A stretch of 64,000 nt of DNA from Leptolinea sp. UBA5203 (GTDB lineage: Bacteria; Chloroflexota; Anaerolineae; Anaerolineales; Anaerolineaceae). The DNA is taken from the NCBI GenBank assembly GCA_002412765.1, contig DHVR01000034.1, positions 76,285 to 140,284 on the forward strand, in the 5' to 3' direction. Positions 45,013 through 54,216 of the stretch are shown one piece after another (position 1 is the stretch's first letter; every line of letters starts with the position of its first letter). The notes under the pieces were generated by a model. It searched no databases. It was not told the DNA's origin and worked only from the letters and a program-made list of their open reading frames with translations. Both the position numbers and the translations under genes were made by a program.

Positions 45013-46023
45013 TCAATTATAGTTTGTGGGTTTGGAATATAGTGGAAATACAACATTTCTTCCATTCCGCTTAGCTTCATATAAATAATGATCGGCATCA
45101 TCAACCAGTTTCTCAATGGATTGATCCTTATATTCTGCCACCCCCCCACTAATGGTTATCTTTAAATCACTATCAAACACGGCTTCTTGAATGGCCGTTC
45201 TGATTTTCTCAGCTACTTTGCTGCCTTCCGCAGCAGAACAATCTGGTAAAACGATCAAAAATTCTTCTCCGCCATAACGTCCAACCATATCTGTTTTGCG
45301 TACTGAATGCTGGAGAAGTTTGGCCACCTGAATCAAAACTTGATCCCCCACCAAATGACCATACTGATCATTGACCTGTTTAAAATAATCAATATCCATG
45401 AGGATCACACTCAACGGCTTTTGAGAGCGATGGGTTCTTTTCATTTCATACTCCAGCCGCTCAAATAGGAATCTTCGATTAAATAATCCAGTCAAGGCAT
45501 CAATGGAGCTTAATGCAATCAATTTCTCATTTTGCTCCTGGAGTAATGTCTCCAGCTGCTTTTGTTCCGTGATATCAAATACAATACCCACTACCATCTC
45601 TGGCTTACCGTTATCGTCCCATTGAGTAATTTTTCCCCGATCGTAAAACCAGAGCCAATGATTTTCCTTGGTTTTGATTCGATAGGTTGCTTCATACACA
45701 GTGGATCTTCCATACAAATGGTCGCGCATATTGTCCATAACCCTGTCATAGTCTTCCGGATGAATTTTCTCGGTAAAAAATTCAAAACCGATTTCAACAG
45801 GTATCTCATCCTTGCTATAGCCAAGCGATGAGGACTTGGCATCATTAAATATCACTCGATTTGTCTTTACATACCAATACCAGTTACCCAGGTTGCCCAC
45901 CCAAGGAAAATTCAATAAGTCTTGATGACCTTTTTCTTCCTGAATTGCATGGAGGATGCTTTGTAATTCCCGCAGCCTGGTAATCAATTCTTGTTTTGTA
46001 AATGATTCATAAGGATCAGCCAT
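45013..46023 (-). CDS. PAS-GGDEF diguanylate cyclase
   Basis: The 336-residue soluble protein has a PAS domain of the PAS_3 type (about 30-155: WYWYVKTNRVIFNDAKSSSLGY, EIHPEDYDRV-like IHPEDYDRVMDN, WLWFYDRGKI, VGIVFDITEQKQLE), a coiled-coil and a GGDEF domain with LTGLFNRRFLF, LMDIDYFKQVNDQYGH and GGEEF at about 251-255. The inhibitory I-site RKTD is present. It is the fourth intact diguanylate cyclase in 13.5 kb. It lacks membrane segments, so it senses a cytoplasmic signal. The 249-bp gap after it shows nothing recognisable. Confidence 0.93.
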   Translation of the reverse strand: MADPYESFTKQELITRLRELQSILHAIQEEKGHQDLLNFPWVGNLGNWYWYVKTNRVIFNDAKSSSLGYSKDEIPVEIGFEFFTEKIHPEDYDRVMDNMRDHLYGRSTVYEATYRIKTKENHWLWFYDRGKITQWDDNGKPEMVVGIVFDITEQKQLETLLQEQNEKLIALSSIDALTGLFNRRFLFERLEYEMKRTHRSQKPLSVILMDIDYFKQVNDQYGHLVGDQVLIQVAKLLQHSVRKTDMVGRYGGEEFLIVLPDCSAAEGSKVAEKIRTAIQEAVFDSDLKITISGGVAEYKDQSIEKLVDDADHYLYEAKRNGRNVVFPLYSKPTNYN

Positions 46024-46308
46024 CAGATGTTTTTGTTTCCTCCATCAGGCACAGATAAATAATAAAATTCAAATTCCAAGTTTAAAGGTGTTAAAAACAC
46101 CCGAGAAGTTACAATACAAACATATTTATCACGAAGTTTTGATCTAAATGTCTATATCCCAGGTAATTTCAATTTTATAATCTATACGTTCTAGCTTACT
46201 TCCTTGTTTTTCGACATCATCAGGATAATTGTCGCAGTTTATCAGTATTTCTGCAAGAATAACTTTCCCCAAATATCCCTACAGCAATCTCACACTCTTC
46301 TAAAATAG
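46024..46308. other. AT-rich intergenic stretch without recognised features
   Basis: Between the PAS-GGDEF start and the araA terminator I see only a small imperfect hairpin (GGTGTT/AACACC near 46086-46100). No open frame with a ribosome-binding site, tRNA or riboswitch core was recognised. Confidence 0.5.
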
Positions 46309-46344
46309 AAAAAAAACACGTGGAGCCACACACGTGTTTTTTTT
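46309..46344. terminator. Intrinsic terminator at the end of the arabinose operon
   Basis: AAAACACGTG and CACGTGTTTT form a 10-bp stem with an 8-nt loop, flanked by A and T runs on both sides. It lies 27 bp after the araA stop and works on the minus strand. Confidence 0.93.
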
Positions 46345-46371
46345 CTTGTTCTGAACCAATCTGATACAAGT

Positions 46372-47871
46372 TTACAATGCGAGATTTAGTTTGTAGTACA
46401 GATCATTCCAGCGCAATTCTTTCTTGAAACCATCCAGCTCGGTCTTTTTATCGATCAATAAAAATTCCATGCCGGCCATTTCAGCAAAATCCTGCAACTG
46501 TTCCACGCTAACCACCTGACTAAAACAGGTATGATGCGCTCCACCAGCAAAGATCCAGGCCGCAGCTGCGGTCTTTAAATCCGGTTGGGGTGCCCATAAA
46601 GCCCTGGCGACCGGCAATTTGGGCAGCGGAGCTTTCAGGGGAACAACATCAACCGTATTGACCAACAAGCGGAAACGTTCCCCCATGTGCATGATGGAAG
46701 CATTCAACGCCGGTCCAGTTGCTGTATCAAAGACCAGGCGAGCCGGGTCCTCTTTACCGCCAATGGATAGTTGATGAATTTCAATTCGGGGTTTATTTTT
46801 CGAGATGCTAGGGCAGACTTCCAGCATATGTGCGCCAAGCACCAGATCCCCATCCGGACTGAAGTGATAAGTGTAGTCTTCCATAAAGGAAGTTCCGCCT
46901 TCCAAACCGGCGCTCATCACCTTCATGGCCCGTACCAGTGCCGAAGTCTTCCAATCTCCCTCAGCGCCAAAACCATATCCATCCGCCATCAAACGCTGCA
47001 CTGCCAAGCCAGGTAATTGCGGCAGACCGTGTAAATCCTCAAAGTTAGTCGTGAAGGCATTGAACCCGCCCTTCTTCAGAAACGCGCGCATCCCTGCTTC
47101 GATCTGCGCCGCTTCACGGAGAGCCTCATGCTGTGCGCCGCCTTGCTTCAATTCCGGTACAATCTCGTATTCTTGAGCATATTGCTCAAGCAGCGCATCA
47201 ATTTCCGCCGCAGTCACTTCTTGAACCGCTTTGGCCAGATCCCCCAAACCGTAGCCAAATACTGCATAGCCGAATTGAATATGAGCTTCTACCTTATCCC
47301 CTTCAGTTACGGCTACTTCACGCATGTTGTCACCAAATCTGGCGATTTTTAGCGCATGCCAATCTGCCCAGGCACAAGCAGAACGGCACCAAGCGCTTAA
47401 CCCTGCCACTACCTCAGGATTTTTCCAGTGGCCTACCACCACCTTTCGATTCATGCGTAAGCGGCTGCCAATAAAACCATATTCCCGATCCCCGTGTGCG
47501 GATTGGTGCAGGTTCATGTAATTCATATCCATGTCAGCCCAGGGAATTTCTGCATAATACTGGGTATGTAAATGCACCAATGGCTTCTTAAGAATAGTTA
47601 GGCCTGCTATCCATTTCTGTGCCGGTGAGAAGGTGTGCATCCAGGTAATCAAACCGATGCATTTTTTGTCCGCATTCGCAGCGGCACATAAATCATAAAT
47701 ATCTTCCGAAGTTGTCATCACAGGTTTGTAAATAACAGTAACGGGGAGCTGTTTTGAAAAACTGGCCGTAATTTCCTTGGCATGGTCGGCAATCTGTTCC
47801 AGTACATCCGATCCATAAAGATGTTGGCTGCCAGTTACAAACCAGACCTCATATTGCTTTAAATCAATCAT
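46372..47871 (-). CDS. araA: L-arabinose isomerase
   Basis: Converts L-arabinose to L-ribulose, the first step of catabolism. The 499-residue product fits the family length of about 500 and shows WFVTGSQHLYG at the N-terminus, CIGLITWMHTFSPAQKWI, a Glu in NFEDLHGLPQLPGLAVQRLM and EDYTYHFSPDGDLVLGAHMLEVCPSI (in pieces), which hold metal-ligand residues. I start it at ATG 47871, preceded by AAGGAGA; the frame stays open upstream without a start signal. It is the last gene of the operon; a 6-bp hairpin (47899-47918) precedes it. Confidence 0.96.
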   Translation of the reverse strand: MIDLKQYEVWFVTGSQHLYGSDVLEQIADHAKEITASFSKQLPVTVIYKPVMTTSEDIYDLCAAANADKKCIGLITWMHTFSPAQKWIAGLTILKKPLVHLHTQYYAEIPWADMDMNYMNLHQSAHGDREYGFIGSRLRMNRKVVVGHWKNPEVVAGLSAWCRSACAWADWHALKIARFGDNMREVAVTEGDKVEAHIQFGYAVFGYGLGDLAKAVQEVTAAEIDALLEQYAQEYEIVPELKQGGAQHEALREAAQIEAGMRAFLKKGGFNAFTTNFEDLHGLPQLPGLAVQRLMADGYGFGAEGDWKTSALVRAMKVMSAGLEGGTSFMEDYTYHFSPDGDLVLGAHMLEVCPSISKNKPRIEIHQLSIGGKEDPARLVFDTATGPALNASIMHMGERFRLLVNTVDVVPLKAPLPKLPVARALWAPQPDLKTAAAAWIFAGGAHHTCFSQVVSVEQLQDFAEMAGMEFLLIDKKTELDGFKKELRWNDLYYKLNLAL

Positions 47872-47918
47872 AAGTGCGTCTCCTTTAAAAAGTTTCAAAA
47901 CGGACTCTTGAATCCGTT

Positions 47919-48560
47919 CTATTGTCCATAGACATTCATGTACCGGTTGTGCAATTTCTCCACATCCTCTGCAGGAATAACATGCGGAGACCCAATCTGC
48001 ATTGCCATCCACACCGAAGCAGCCACATCTTCCGTCATCACCGCGGCTTTTACCGCCCCCATGGCATTTTTCCCGATGGTAAAGACGCCATGATTTTTTA
48101 GAATTATCGCTGGTGATTTTCCGATTTCATCTACAACAACTTTGCCAATAGCCTCATCACCAATCAAAGCAAATGAACCACACGGAATATCACACCCAAA
48201 TTCATCCGCAATTGCAGTAAGAACCACTGGAATGGGTTTCCCTACCGCAGCGAAAGCGCTGGCATAGCGGGAATGGGTATGCACTACCCCATTGACATCC
48301 TCGCGATGCCGATAAATATACAAATGACTGTAAACATCCGAGGATGGTTTCAAATCGCCTTCAACAAGGTTGCCATCCAGGTCCACAATCACCATATGCT
48401 CCGGGCGGAGATTTTCATATCGAATACCAGATGGTTTGATCACAACCAAATTCGTTCCCGGATCTCGGGCGCTAACATTGCCCCCTGTCCACACCACCAG
48501 GTTATAGCGCGGTAATTCCAAATGCAAAGTCACCAATTCTTCTCTTAATTTTTCAAGCAT
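47919..48560 (-). CDS. araD: L-ribulose-5-phosphate 4-epimerase
   Basis: Class II aldolase-fold enzyme that turns L-ribulose 5-phosphate into D-xylulose 5-phosphate, which enters the pentose phosphate pathway. The 213-residue product shows LVVWTGGNVSARDPGTNLVVIKPSG, SSDVYSHLYIYRHRED and the zinc-ligand VVHTHSRYASAFAA, with ILKNHGVFTIG further on; these are the family landmarks. Related fuculose or rhamnulose aldolases share the fold, but adjacency to araA and araB decides the assignment. It starts 58 bp after araB. Confidence 0.93.
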   Translation of the reverse strand: MLEKLREELVTLHLELPRYNLVVWTGGNVSARDPGTNLVVIKPSGIRYENLRPEHMVIVDLDGNLVEGDLKPSSDVYSHLYIYRHREDVNGVVHTHSRYASAFAAVGKPIPVVLTAIADEFGCDIPCGSFALIGDEAIGKVVVDEIGKSPAIILKNHGVFTIGKNAMGAVKAAVMTEDVAASVWMAMQIGSPHVIPAEDVEKLHNRYMNVYGQ

Positions 48561-48618
48561 ACTTTTATCTCACTTTTCCACTCAAATGCTCTAAAAACGC
48601 ATCTGCAGAGTCCTACGC

Positions 48619-50295
48619 TCAAGCTGCTTTGCGAGCTTCCGCTTTGATGGCTTTCAACCGTTTCATGACATTATTCTCACCACGGCCAAAATAATCATGC
48701 AGCTGCCTGTATTCATCAAATAGCCTGTCATACACTTTCTTGGCTTCCAAATTGGGCTTGAAACTATCTTTTTTCAGTTTTCCCATCACCGGCGCAGCCT
48801 CAAAGATGGAATCAAATCCACCGGCTGCTTTTCCGGCGGCCACGGCACCGAACATCGCCGAACCTAAAGCGGGTGTTTGTGCAGAACCGGCGACTTTAAA
48901 TTCCCGTCCGGTTACATCGGCATAAATTTGCATCAGTAATTTATTCTTCTCAGGAAGTCCGCCGCAAGCTACCAATTCATTGACCGGTACCCCATTGGCT
49001 TCCAGGGCTTCAATGATGACCCTTGTGCCGTAGGCAGTGGCTTCGATTAAAGCGCGGTATATTTCTTCCGGTTTGGTCAGTAAAGTCGCGCCAATCAACA
49101 GACCGGTTAGGTCCACATCCACCAATACCGAGCGGTTGCCATTCCACCAATCCAATGCAACCAGTCCACTTTCTCCGGGTTTCAATTGGGAAGCTTTTTC
49201 TTCCAAGAGTTGATGAATGGATTTTCCACCCGCGGCGGCTTCTTCTTGATAAGCTGCTGGAACGCAATTCTCGGTAAACCAGGCAAAATGATCCCCCACA
49301 CAGGATTGTCCAGCTTCGTAGCCAAATAAACCGGGCAGAATGCCATCTTCCACATACCCGCAAATACCGGGCACCAAATGCTCTTCTTTTCCCAGAACCA
49401 TATGACAGGTGCTGGTTCCCATAATCATCACCATGCGGCCAGTCTCAGCCACGGTGGTGGCAGGAACAGCCACATGCGCATCCACATTAGCGACTGCTAC
49501 GGCAATTCCAGCCTTTAAACCCGTCCATTGAGCAGCCTGCTGTGTCAACACTCCCGCTTTATCCCCAATGGCCTTGATGTCCCGGGTCATTTTTTCTTCA
49601 ATTACATTTTCCAGGCGCGGATCAAGAGCCGCAAAATAGCTTTTATCCGGGAATCCTTCCCGTTTAGACCACATCGCCTTATAACCGGCGGTGCAGGAAT
49701 TGCGCGTCTCTACGCCGGTCAACTGCCAGATAACCCAATCCGTGGCTTCCAACAATCGGTCTGCTGCCGCATAAATCTCCGGCGCTTCATCTAAAATCTG
49801 TAACGTCTTGGAGAAAAACCATTCTGAACTGATCTTTCCGCCGTACCGATCCAGCCAACCTTCCCCCATATCACGGGCAATTTGATTGATTTTGTCGGCT
49901 TCTGGCTGCGCGGAGTGATGTTTCCATAATTTCACCCAGGCATGGGGATGATTGCGCCATTCAGGTAAAAAGCATAAAGGTGTGCCGTCCGCTTTGGTAG
50001 GCAGCATGGTGCAGGCGGTAAAATCCACCCCAATCCCGATCACATCTTCAGAAAGTACACCGCTCTCCTGAAGTACCGCAGGAATGGTATGTTTAAACAC
50101 TTCCAGATAGTCATTCGGATCCTGCAAGGCCCAATCCGGCTCCAGCAGAATACCGGATTCCGGCAACCGTTCATCAATCACTCTATTCTTATAGGGGTGA
50201 ACACTCGTTGCGAGTTCCCGACCATCAGCTACATCCACCAGGACAGCCCGACCGGATTCTGTTCCGAAATCTACCCCAATTGTATATTTCGCCAT
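48619..50295 (-). CDS. araB: Ribulokinase
   Basis: FGGY-family kinase that phosphorylates L-ribulose at O5. The 558-residue product begins KYTIGVDFGTESGRAVLVD (phosphate-1 loop), has IGIGVDFTACTMLP, the catalytic-region VANVDAHVAVPA, MIMGTSTCHMVLG and the FGGY signature region ELVACGGLPEKNKLLMQIYADVTGREF (in pieces). Length matches AraB. ATG 50295 follows AAGGAG and lies only 9 bp after the dehydrogenase stop. It commits arabinose to the pentose phosphate route. Confidence 0.95.
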   Translation of the reverse strand: MAKYTIGVDFGTESGRAVLVDVADGRELATSVHPYKNRVIDERLPESGILLEPDWALQDPNDYLEVFKHTIPAVLQESGVLSEDVIGIGVDFTACTMLPTKADGTPLCFLPEWRNHPHAWVKLWKHHSAQPEADKINQIARDMGEGWLDRYGGKISSEWFFSKTLQILDEAPEIYAAADRLLEATDWVIWQLTGVETRNSCTAGYKAMWSKREGFPDKSYFAALDPRLENVIEEKMTRDIKAIGDKAGVLTQQAAQWTGLKAGIAVAVANVDAHVAVPATTVAETGRMVMIMGTSTCHMVLGKEEHLVPGICGYVEDGILPGLFGYEAGQSCVGDHFAWFTENCVPAAYQEEAAAGGKSIHQLLEEKASQLKPGESGLVALDWWNGNRSVLVDVDLTGLLIGATLLTKPEEIYRALIEATAYGTRVIIEALEANGVPVNELVACGGLPEKNKLLMQIYADVTGREFKVAGSAQTPALGSAMFGAVAAGKAAGGFDSIFEAAPVMGKLKKDSFKPNLEAKKVYDRLFDEYRQLHDYFGRGENNVMKRLKAIKAEARKAA

Positions 50296-50304
50296 AATAA
50301 CTCC

Positions 50305-51336
50305 TTATTGGACAGGATCCGAGACACCTTCAATTGAAATCACGATTTTCAAACCATCACGCTTCTGAGCCGTCACAAAGGCTCGAGCGGCTTCATCCAA
50401 AGAAAAACGATGTGAAACCAGCGAACGCAGTTCCACTTGCCCCCGCTGTACAAGCTCAATGGCACGCGGGTAGGTATGCTTCATCCGCCGCACCCACTGT
50501 AAAGCCAATCCCTTGCGCCGTACGGTGGCAGCATTGACGCTGGTTCGATTATCCGCCGGAATTCCCACCAGGGTCACCCGACCACCGGGTTTCACCAATT
50601 CCAGGGCTGTCTCTACGGCGCTGTTATCTCCGGCAACTTCAATTACCACATCCAGCCCATTTGCGGGAATCACTTTACGAAGATCATCCAGGTCCTGCAT
50701 GCCGTTGGCTAGAAAGACATGGTCTGCACCCTGCCCCAAGGCGACCTCTATCCGATGAGGGAGGATATCGGTCGCCACAATCTGGCCTGCGCCTGCCAAG
50801 CGTGCCAGACGAATAATTAATAAACCAATCGGTCCGCAGCCAAAAACACCTACAGAATCCCCCGGCTTGATCCCGCTAAGATCCACGGCGTACATCGCCA
50901 CACCCAGCGGTTCCAACATCACCCCATCGGAAAGGGTGAACCCCTCCGGTAAGGGGTACAAATTTTCCTCAGGCCAATAAAAATACTCGCAAAGGCCCCC
51001 ATCTTCGTTTGAATGCCCGGCAAAACGCTGGGTTGGGCAAAGATTTGGATTGCCTTCTTTACAAAAATCACATTCGCCGCATGGGATGGATGGATCAATT
51101 GCCACCAGCATCCCGGCATACCTGCCGGTTTGAGCAATCCCAGCCATCTCGTGACCCAATATCAACGGGTGACTTAATTGAGCATCCCCGATTCCGCCAT
51201 CATCAAACCAGTGCAGATCAGATCCACAAATGCCAACTTCGCCCATAAGGATCAATACTTCACCAGTTTTTTGCTGCCGAAGCACTTCCTGTTCTACTCG
51301 TAATTCACCAGCAGCATGCAGCCGAATTGTTTTCAT
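50305..51336 (-). CDS. Zinc-dependent MDR-family alcohol/polyol dehydrogenase
   Basis: The 343-residue medium-chain dehydrogenase has catalytic zinc residues in ICGSDLHWF and GHEMAG, four structural-zinc cysteines in CGECDFCKEGNPNLC, and a Rossmann loop VGVFGCGPIGLLII (about 168-181) followed by ATDILPHR, which favours NAD+. It resembles sorbitol, arabitol and threonine dehydrogenases. In this operon it could oxidise or reduce a polyol or sugar such as L-arabinose or L-arabitol; the true substrate is not shown. ATG 51336 follows GAGG. It is 9 bp upstream of araB. Confidence 0.88.
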   Translation of the reverse strand: MKTIRLHAAGELRVEQEVLRQQKTGEVLILMGEVGICGSDLHWFDDGGIGDAQLSHPLILGHEMAGIAQTGRYAGMLVAIDPSIPCGECDFCKEGNPNLCPTQRFAGHSNEDGGLCEYFYWPEENLYPLPEGFTLSDGVMLEPLGVAMYAVDLSGIKPGDSVGVFGCGPIGLLIIRLARLAGAGQIVATDILPHRIEVALGQGADHVFLANGMQDLDDLRKVIPANGLDVVIEVAGDNSAVETALELVKPGGRVTLVGIPADNRTSVNAATVRRKGLALQWVRRMKHTYPRAIELVQRGQVELRSLVSHRFSLDEAARAFVTAQKRDGLKIVISIEGVSDPVQ

Positions 51337-51529
51337 TAAATTCCTCGATCAGTAATTAATAATTTCCAAATCAAACCAATAAATTCTCGCCATCTCCTGC
51401 TTATTACCAGGCATTCCTATTTTCTGTCAGTATTTTCCTGTTTGAACGAAACAAAATCGTTGATCCTCAGATAGATCCGAGATGGATATGACATACGCAT
51501 AGAAAACAAACACTTACTCATACCTGAAT

Positions 51530-53053
51530 TTAGGCTTCACTGCCAGCTATCGCATGCATTAGAACAGTTTCATCCACCTGACCTTCAAATTCGGTAATTT
51601 TCTCTCGGTCACGCAGTACAACAATTCTGTGGCAAGTTCTCAACGTTTCTTCCAACTCGGATGAAATAAACACGCATGACATTCCATCTTCTGCAAGCGA
51701 GAGGACAAGCTTTTGAATCTCTGCTTTTGTACCAACATCAATGCCACGGGTAGGTTCATCAAGAATTAGCACCTTGGGTTGGGTAGCCAACCATCTGGCA
51801 AGAATAACTTTTTGCTGGTTACCACCGCTCAGGTTTTTGACAAGCTGATCTGGTGAAGGGGTGGAAATGCTTAATAAAGAAATATATTTATCGGCAATTT
51901 CATATTGTTTCCGCAAATTTATGTATTTAAAGGCACCTAAGCGGGCTTGAAGTGCAATAATGATATTCTCGCGAATGGTCAACTCACCCAGAATACCTTC
52001 TGCTTTTCTGTCTTCGGGACAAAGTGCAACACCACGATCAAGAGAACCAGCAGGTGAGTAATCATCAATTGGAACCCCATCCATCTGGATGGTTCCACTG
52101 TCCGGCTTATCTATACCAAACAACAGTTGGGCAATTTCAGTACGACCAGATCCAAGAAGACCTGTTAGGCCTACTACTTCACCACTATGCAATTCCAAAT
52201 CGAAAGGTTTTATGGAACCCGCTCTTCCAAGGTTTTTTGTGTCCAAAACCGGCTGATCATTTTTTATATATTTACTACTGATGTACTTGTTCTTTGACAA
52301 CTCATCAAAATCAACCAGGTTTCGTCCAATCATTTTCGTTATCAAATCAAGTCTTGATAAGGAGGCAGTATCGAATGTGCCTATTAACTTTCCGTTACGT
52401 AAAACAGTTGTTCGGTCAGATACATCAAAAATTTGGCTGATAAAATGCGTAATAAAAATGATCCCCACACCATTATCTTTTAACTTACGCATAATTTTAA
52501 ATAACTTCTGAGTTTCATTCTCATCCAAACTTGATGTGGGCTCATCCAAGATTAAGACCTCTGCAGATGAAATTTCAAGTGCCCGGGCAATAGCAACAAT
52601 TTGTTGAATAGCGGTAGAGTAAACAGCCAAAGGTTGGGTTACATCAATATCAACCTCTAAACCGGCAAGGATTTTTTTTGCCTGAAAATTCATCTCTTTC
52701 CAATCAATGCGAGCAAACTTTCTAGGCTCTCTACCAATCAGTATATTTTCAGCAACAGTTAAGTTAGAACAAAGGTTAACTTCTTGATAAACCGTGCTTA
52801 TACCCATGGATTGAGCATATTCAGGGGATTTGATGTGAACTACTTCTCCATCAAATAAGATCCGACCACTATCCTGATGTTCAACACCGGTCATGATTTT
52901 AATTAATGTAGATTTACCCGCACCATTTTCACCAACTAAAGTATGAATTTCTCCCCTTTTCAGTGTAAAGTCTACGTCTTCCAGGGCTTGTACACCTGGA
53001 AAAGACTTGGAGATCCCTTCCAGTACAAAAATATCATTTGTGGATGCTGCCAT
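51530..53053 (-). CDS. Sugar ABC transporter ATPase (two-domain, AraG/YtfR-like)
   Basis: The 507-residue product has two ATPase halves. Half 1 contains Walker A GENGAGKST (about 38-46), Walker B VLILDEPTSSLD and ITHFISQIFDV. Half 2 has a degenerate Walker A GLLGSGRTE and signature NLSGGNQQKVILARWL with VLILDEPTRGID. This is the CUT2 arrangement for monosaccharide import. With two RbsC-like permeases it matches the four-gene YtfQRT-YjfF layout. ATG 53053 follows GGAGG. Expected substrate, from context, is L-arabinose (possibly the furanose form) or arabinose oligomer products. Confidence 0.92.
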   Translation of the reverse strand: MAASTNDIFVLEGISKSFPGVQALEDVDFTLKRGEIHTLVGENGAGKSTLIKIMTGVEHQDSGRILFDGEVVHIKSPEYAQSMGISTVYQEVNLCSNLTVAENILIGREPRKFARIDWKEMNFQAKKILAGLEVDIDVTQPLAVYSTAIQQIVAIARALEISSAEVLILDEPTSSLDENETQKLFKIMRKLKDNGVGIIFITHFISQIFDVSDRTTVLRNGKLIGTFDTASLSRLDLITKMIGRNLVDFDELSKNKYISSKYIKNDQPVLDTKNLGRAGSIKPFDLELHSGEVVGLTGLLGSGRTEIAQLLFGIDKPDSGTIQMDGVPIDDYSPAGSLDRGVALCPEDRKAEGILGELTIRENIIIALQARLGAFKYINLRKQYEIADKYISLLSISTPSPDQLVKNLSGGNQQKVILARWLATQPKVLILDEPTRGIDVGTKAEIQKLVLSLAEDGMSCVFISSELEETLRTCHRIVVLRDREKITEFEGQVDETVLMHAIAGSEA

Positions 53054-53235
53054 TTTTTGTTAACCTCCGACTTCATTAACAGTCTTCGTTTATTTCGATG
53101 AAAGGAAGGAGTACAGGCATGACCTCCTCACGTTGATGCAAAGAACCTGTTTGAGTGCAAATATCTGTTAATAATCAGGTACTTGATTTTTTTTCTTTTT
53201 TAAAGGGCAAACTCAATATCAAATTACTTGCATAA

Positions 53236-54216
53236 TTAAGAGTGTTTCTGCCTCATATAGAAAAGACCTTGAATTCCGATGAAAATTAAGGTTAAAACGC
53301 CTACTCCAATCCTGGTCCACCATGAACTTAAAGTACCATTGAATTGAAGGATGGAGACGATGGTTCCATTAATTAATACACCAAATAACGTACCAATTAC
53401 ATTACCCACACCACCCGTCAGTAGGGTACCCCCGATAACTACGGAAGCGATTGCATCCAGTTCCATCCCCGGAGCATATCCACCATAACCTGAGAGGAGT
53501 GAAATACTGAATACAATCCCAGCCAGGGCAGAACAGAAACCGCCGAAAGAATAAACGATGAGTTTTGTGCGGGTAACAGGTAACCCCATTAATACTGCAG
53601 ATTGTTCATTATTTCCAATTGCATAAACAGTGCGGCCAAATCGGGTGTATTTTGCCAGGTAGATGACTACCAGCAATAAAATTGGCCCAACGAGGGAAGG
53701 AATATAGACATACGCCTTTTCGAAGAATGGAATATGGATTTTCGTTAAGGCCAGGTATCTGTAGAACGGGTCTGTAATGGTCAAGGAAGAAAGCGTAATA
53801 ATATACGCCATTCCACGTGTAAAAAAGAGTCCCATTAAAGTCACAATGAAGGGTTCCACTTTAAGGTATTGGATAATCCATCCCATTACAAATCCAAAAG
53901 AAATCCCCATGATCAGCATCAAAGGCATAACAACCGCAGGGCTGACATTATTTTTTAATAATGCTGCAGAAGCAGCAGAGGTCAATGCAATCATACCGGC
54001 GACAGAAAGATCTATACCCTTGGTTATGATAACAAAAGTCATGCCGATAGAAACTATCAACAGGGCTGCAGTATTGATGAAAAGATTAAAAAACACTTGC
54101 GGCTTCTGCATGGCAGGATAAAGCTTTCCACCAACAATATAAAGAAGAATAAATATCGTGATTGTGGTAAGCAAAGGACCATTAGTTATGAGAAAGGATT
54201 TAGTTCGCTGTAACAT
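53236..54216 (-). CDS. Sugar ABC transporter permease, YjfF-like
   Basis: RbsC-family permease of 326 residues with eight to ten membrane segments; it shows ITKGIDLSVAGMIALTSAASAALL and MELDAIASVVIGGTLLTGGVGNVIGTLFGVLI (in pieces), both CUT2 permease signatures. I start it at ATG 54216 with AAGGAC upstream; a TTG seven codons earlier is less likely. The start overlaps the other permease gene by 17 bp, so the two are translationally coupled and likely make a heterodimeric channel. Confidence 0.91.
   Translation of the reverse strand: MLQRTKSFLITNGPLLTTITIFILLYIVGGKLYPAMQKPQVFFNLFINTAALLIVSIGMTFVIITKGIDLSVAGMIALTSAASAALLKNNVSPAVVMPLMLIMGISFGFVMGWIIQYLKVEPFIVTLMGLFFTRGMAYIITLSSLTITDPFYRYLALTKIHIPFFEKAYVYIPSLVGPILLLVVIYLAKYTRFGRTVYAIGNNEQSAVLMGLPVTRTKLIVYSFGGFCSALAGIVFSISLLSGYGGYAPGMELDAIASVVIGGTLLTGGVGNVIGTLFGVLINGTIVSILQFNGTLSSWWTRIGVGVLTLIFIGIQGLFYMRQKHS

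Noticed and set aside
48619..50295. Xylulokinase or glycerol kinase for the FGGY gene
   Set aside because: Length of 558 residues and its position between araD and the arabinose importer favour ribulokinase.
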